Positions 63,481 through 64,000 of a stretch of 64,000 nt of DNA are shown here, piece after piece. The translations under genes and the position numbers were made by a program. Every line of letters begins with the position of its first letter. Positions within the stretch are counted from its first letter, which is position 1. This DNA comes from Nomia melanderi (lineage: Eukaryota > Arthropoda > Insecta > Hymenoptera > Halictidae): positions 20,242,784-20,306,783 of the forward strand of contig NC_135000.1 in assembly GCF_051020985.1 (NCBI RefSeq), read 5' to 3'. The notes under the pieces were generated by a model. The model was given only the letters and a program-made list of their open reading frames with translations, did not search any database and was not told the origin of the DNA.

Positions 63481-64000
63481 GACTAATAATATTTGAATTG
63501 ATTAATGTGATGTTGCTTATAGAAGTTGGAGGAGTTTGCTTTCAATTTTGTATGTTATTCATTGTACTGAACAAATGAAAATATCGGTTGTGAAAACCGA
63601 TTCGGAAGTAATTAACATTGTGATTTCAGTAGTAGTTCATATTGAAAATTATTATAATTCTAGTGTCAAATCTTTCAAAGCTACTGGAAGCCGTTTCTTG
63701 AAAAATATTCACATTCATACAGAATATTAATACTCATATTGATATCAGAAACCGTCTACTTCCAACAAACGTGTATTTACCACGATATACAAAAAGTCCC
63801 CTTTCTCCGAACCTCCGCAAACAAACAGGAAACCACTGCAACAGCCAATACCATAACCAACAAAACGCACCGCAACGTGTCGAAGGACAAAAGCGTGAAT
63901 CACCGTTAAATCCGATCGATAGATCAAATTCGTTCGTAACGAGAATCGCCATTAAAACGCGGAGGAGCCATGCACGCGGAGGTGTAACAAAGAAAAAAGT
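63481..64000. other. AT-rich non-coding tail of the window
   Basis: No exon or repeat recognised; the last ~250 bases are A/C-rich on the plus strand. Confidence 0.4.

Overview
This window looks like insect nuclear DNA, most plausibly from a bee or another hymenopteran. It is AT-rich with many short GC-rich patches, almost gene-free, and carries small non-autonomous transposons plus one very long intron. No ribosome-binding sites, operons or bacterial genes are present. The taxonomic call is an inference from composition and architecture, not from a diagnostic marker.

The only protein-coding sequence I can support is two exons of one plus-strand gene, at 46315-46437 and 61445-61588, separated by an intron of about 15 kb. 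Both exons are bounded by AG/GT, both are flanked by phase-1 introns, and they join without a frame break. Together they encode one immunoglobulin domain of about 89 residues. The first half carries the B-strand Cys and core Trp; the second carries the E-strand and the second Cys (SGWYKC). The rest of the protein lies outside the window or was not recognised. It is probably a neuronal or adhesion IgSF receptor, but I cannot name the orthologue.

The remaining sequence is intron or flanking DNA with four layers of structure. (1) TTAA-flanked elements with terminal inverted repeats (piggyBac-type MITEs) lie at 4978, 9147, 13855, 20716, 23872, 24118, 56661 and 63204, with weaker ones at 29086, 30493 and 60250. 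Two families occur twice each, and two elements abut through a shared TTAA. (2) TA-flanked elements: a Tc1/mariner-like MITE at 6508-6896 and a pogo/Tigger-like MITE at 43951-44264. A 0.6-kb element of unknown class with long inverted ends lies at 37434-38025. (3) Decayed tandem repeats include a dispersed ~29-bp minisatellite family at about 2.4, 18.9, 23.5 and 25.4 kb (reverse orientation at 23.5 kb), a 138-bp period repeat at 15.0-15.4 kb, a 274-bp duplication at 1.25-1.65 kb, and several microsatellites. (4) Many GC-rich islands of 0.4-1.7 kb recur every few kb. Where I checked, the left flank is C-rich and G-poor and the right flank is G-rich and C-poor, so GC skew flips at each island. 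That repeated polarity is the most unusual large-scale signal here and is not explained by the gene.

No tRNA, rRNA, CRISPR array, recognised miRNA, viral gene or toxin gene was found. Almost all long reading frames are chance or repeat-driven.
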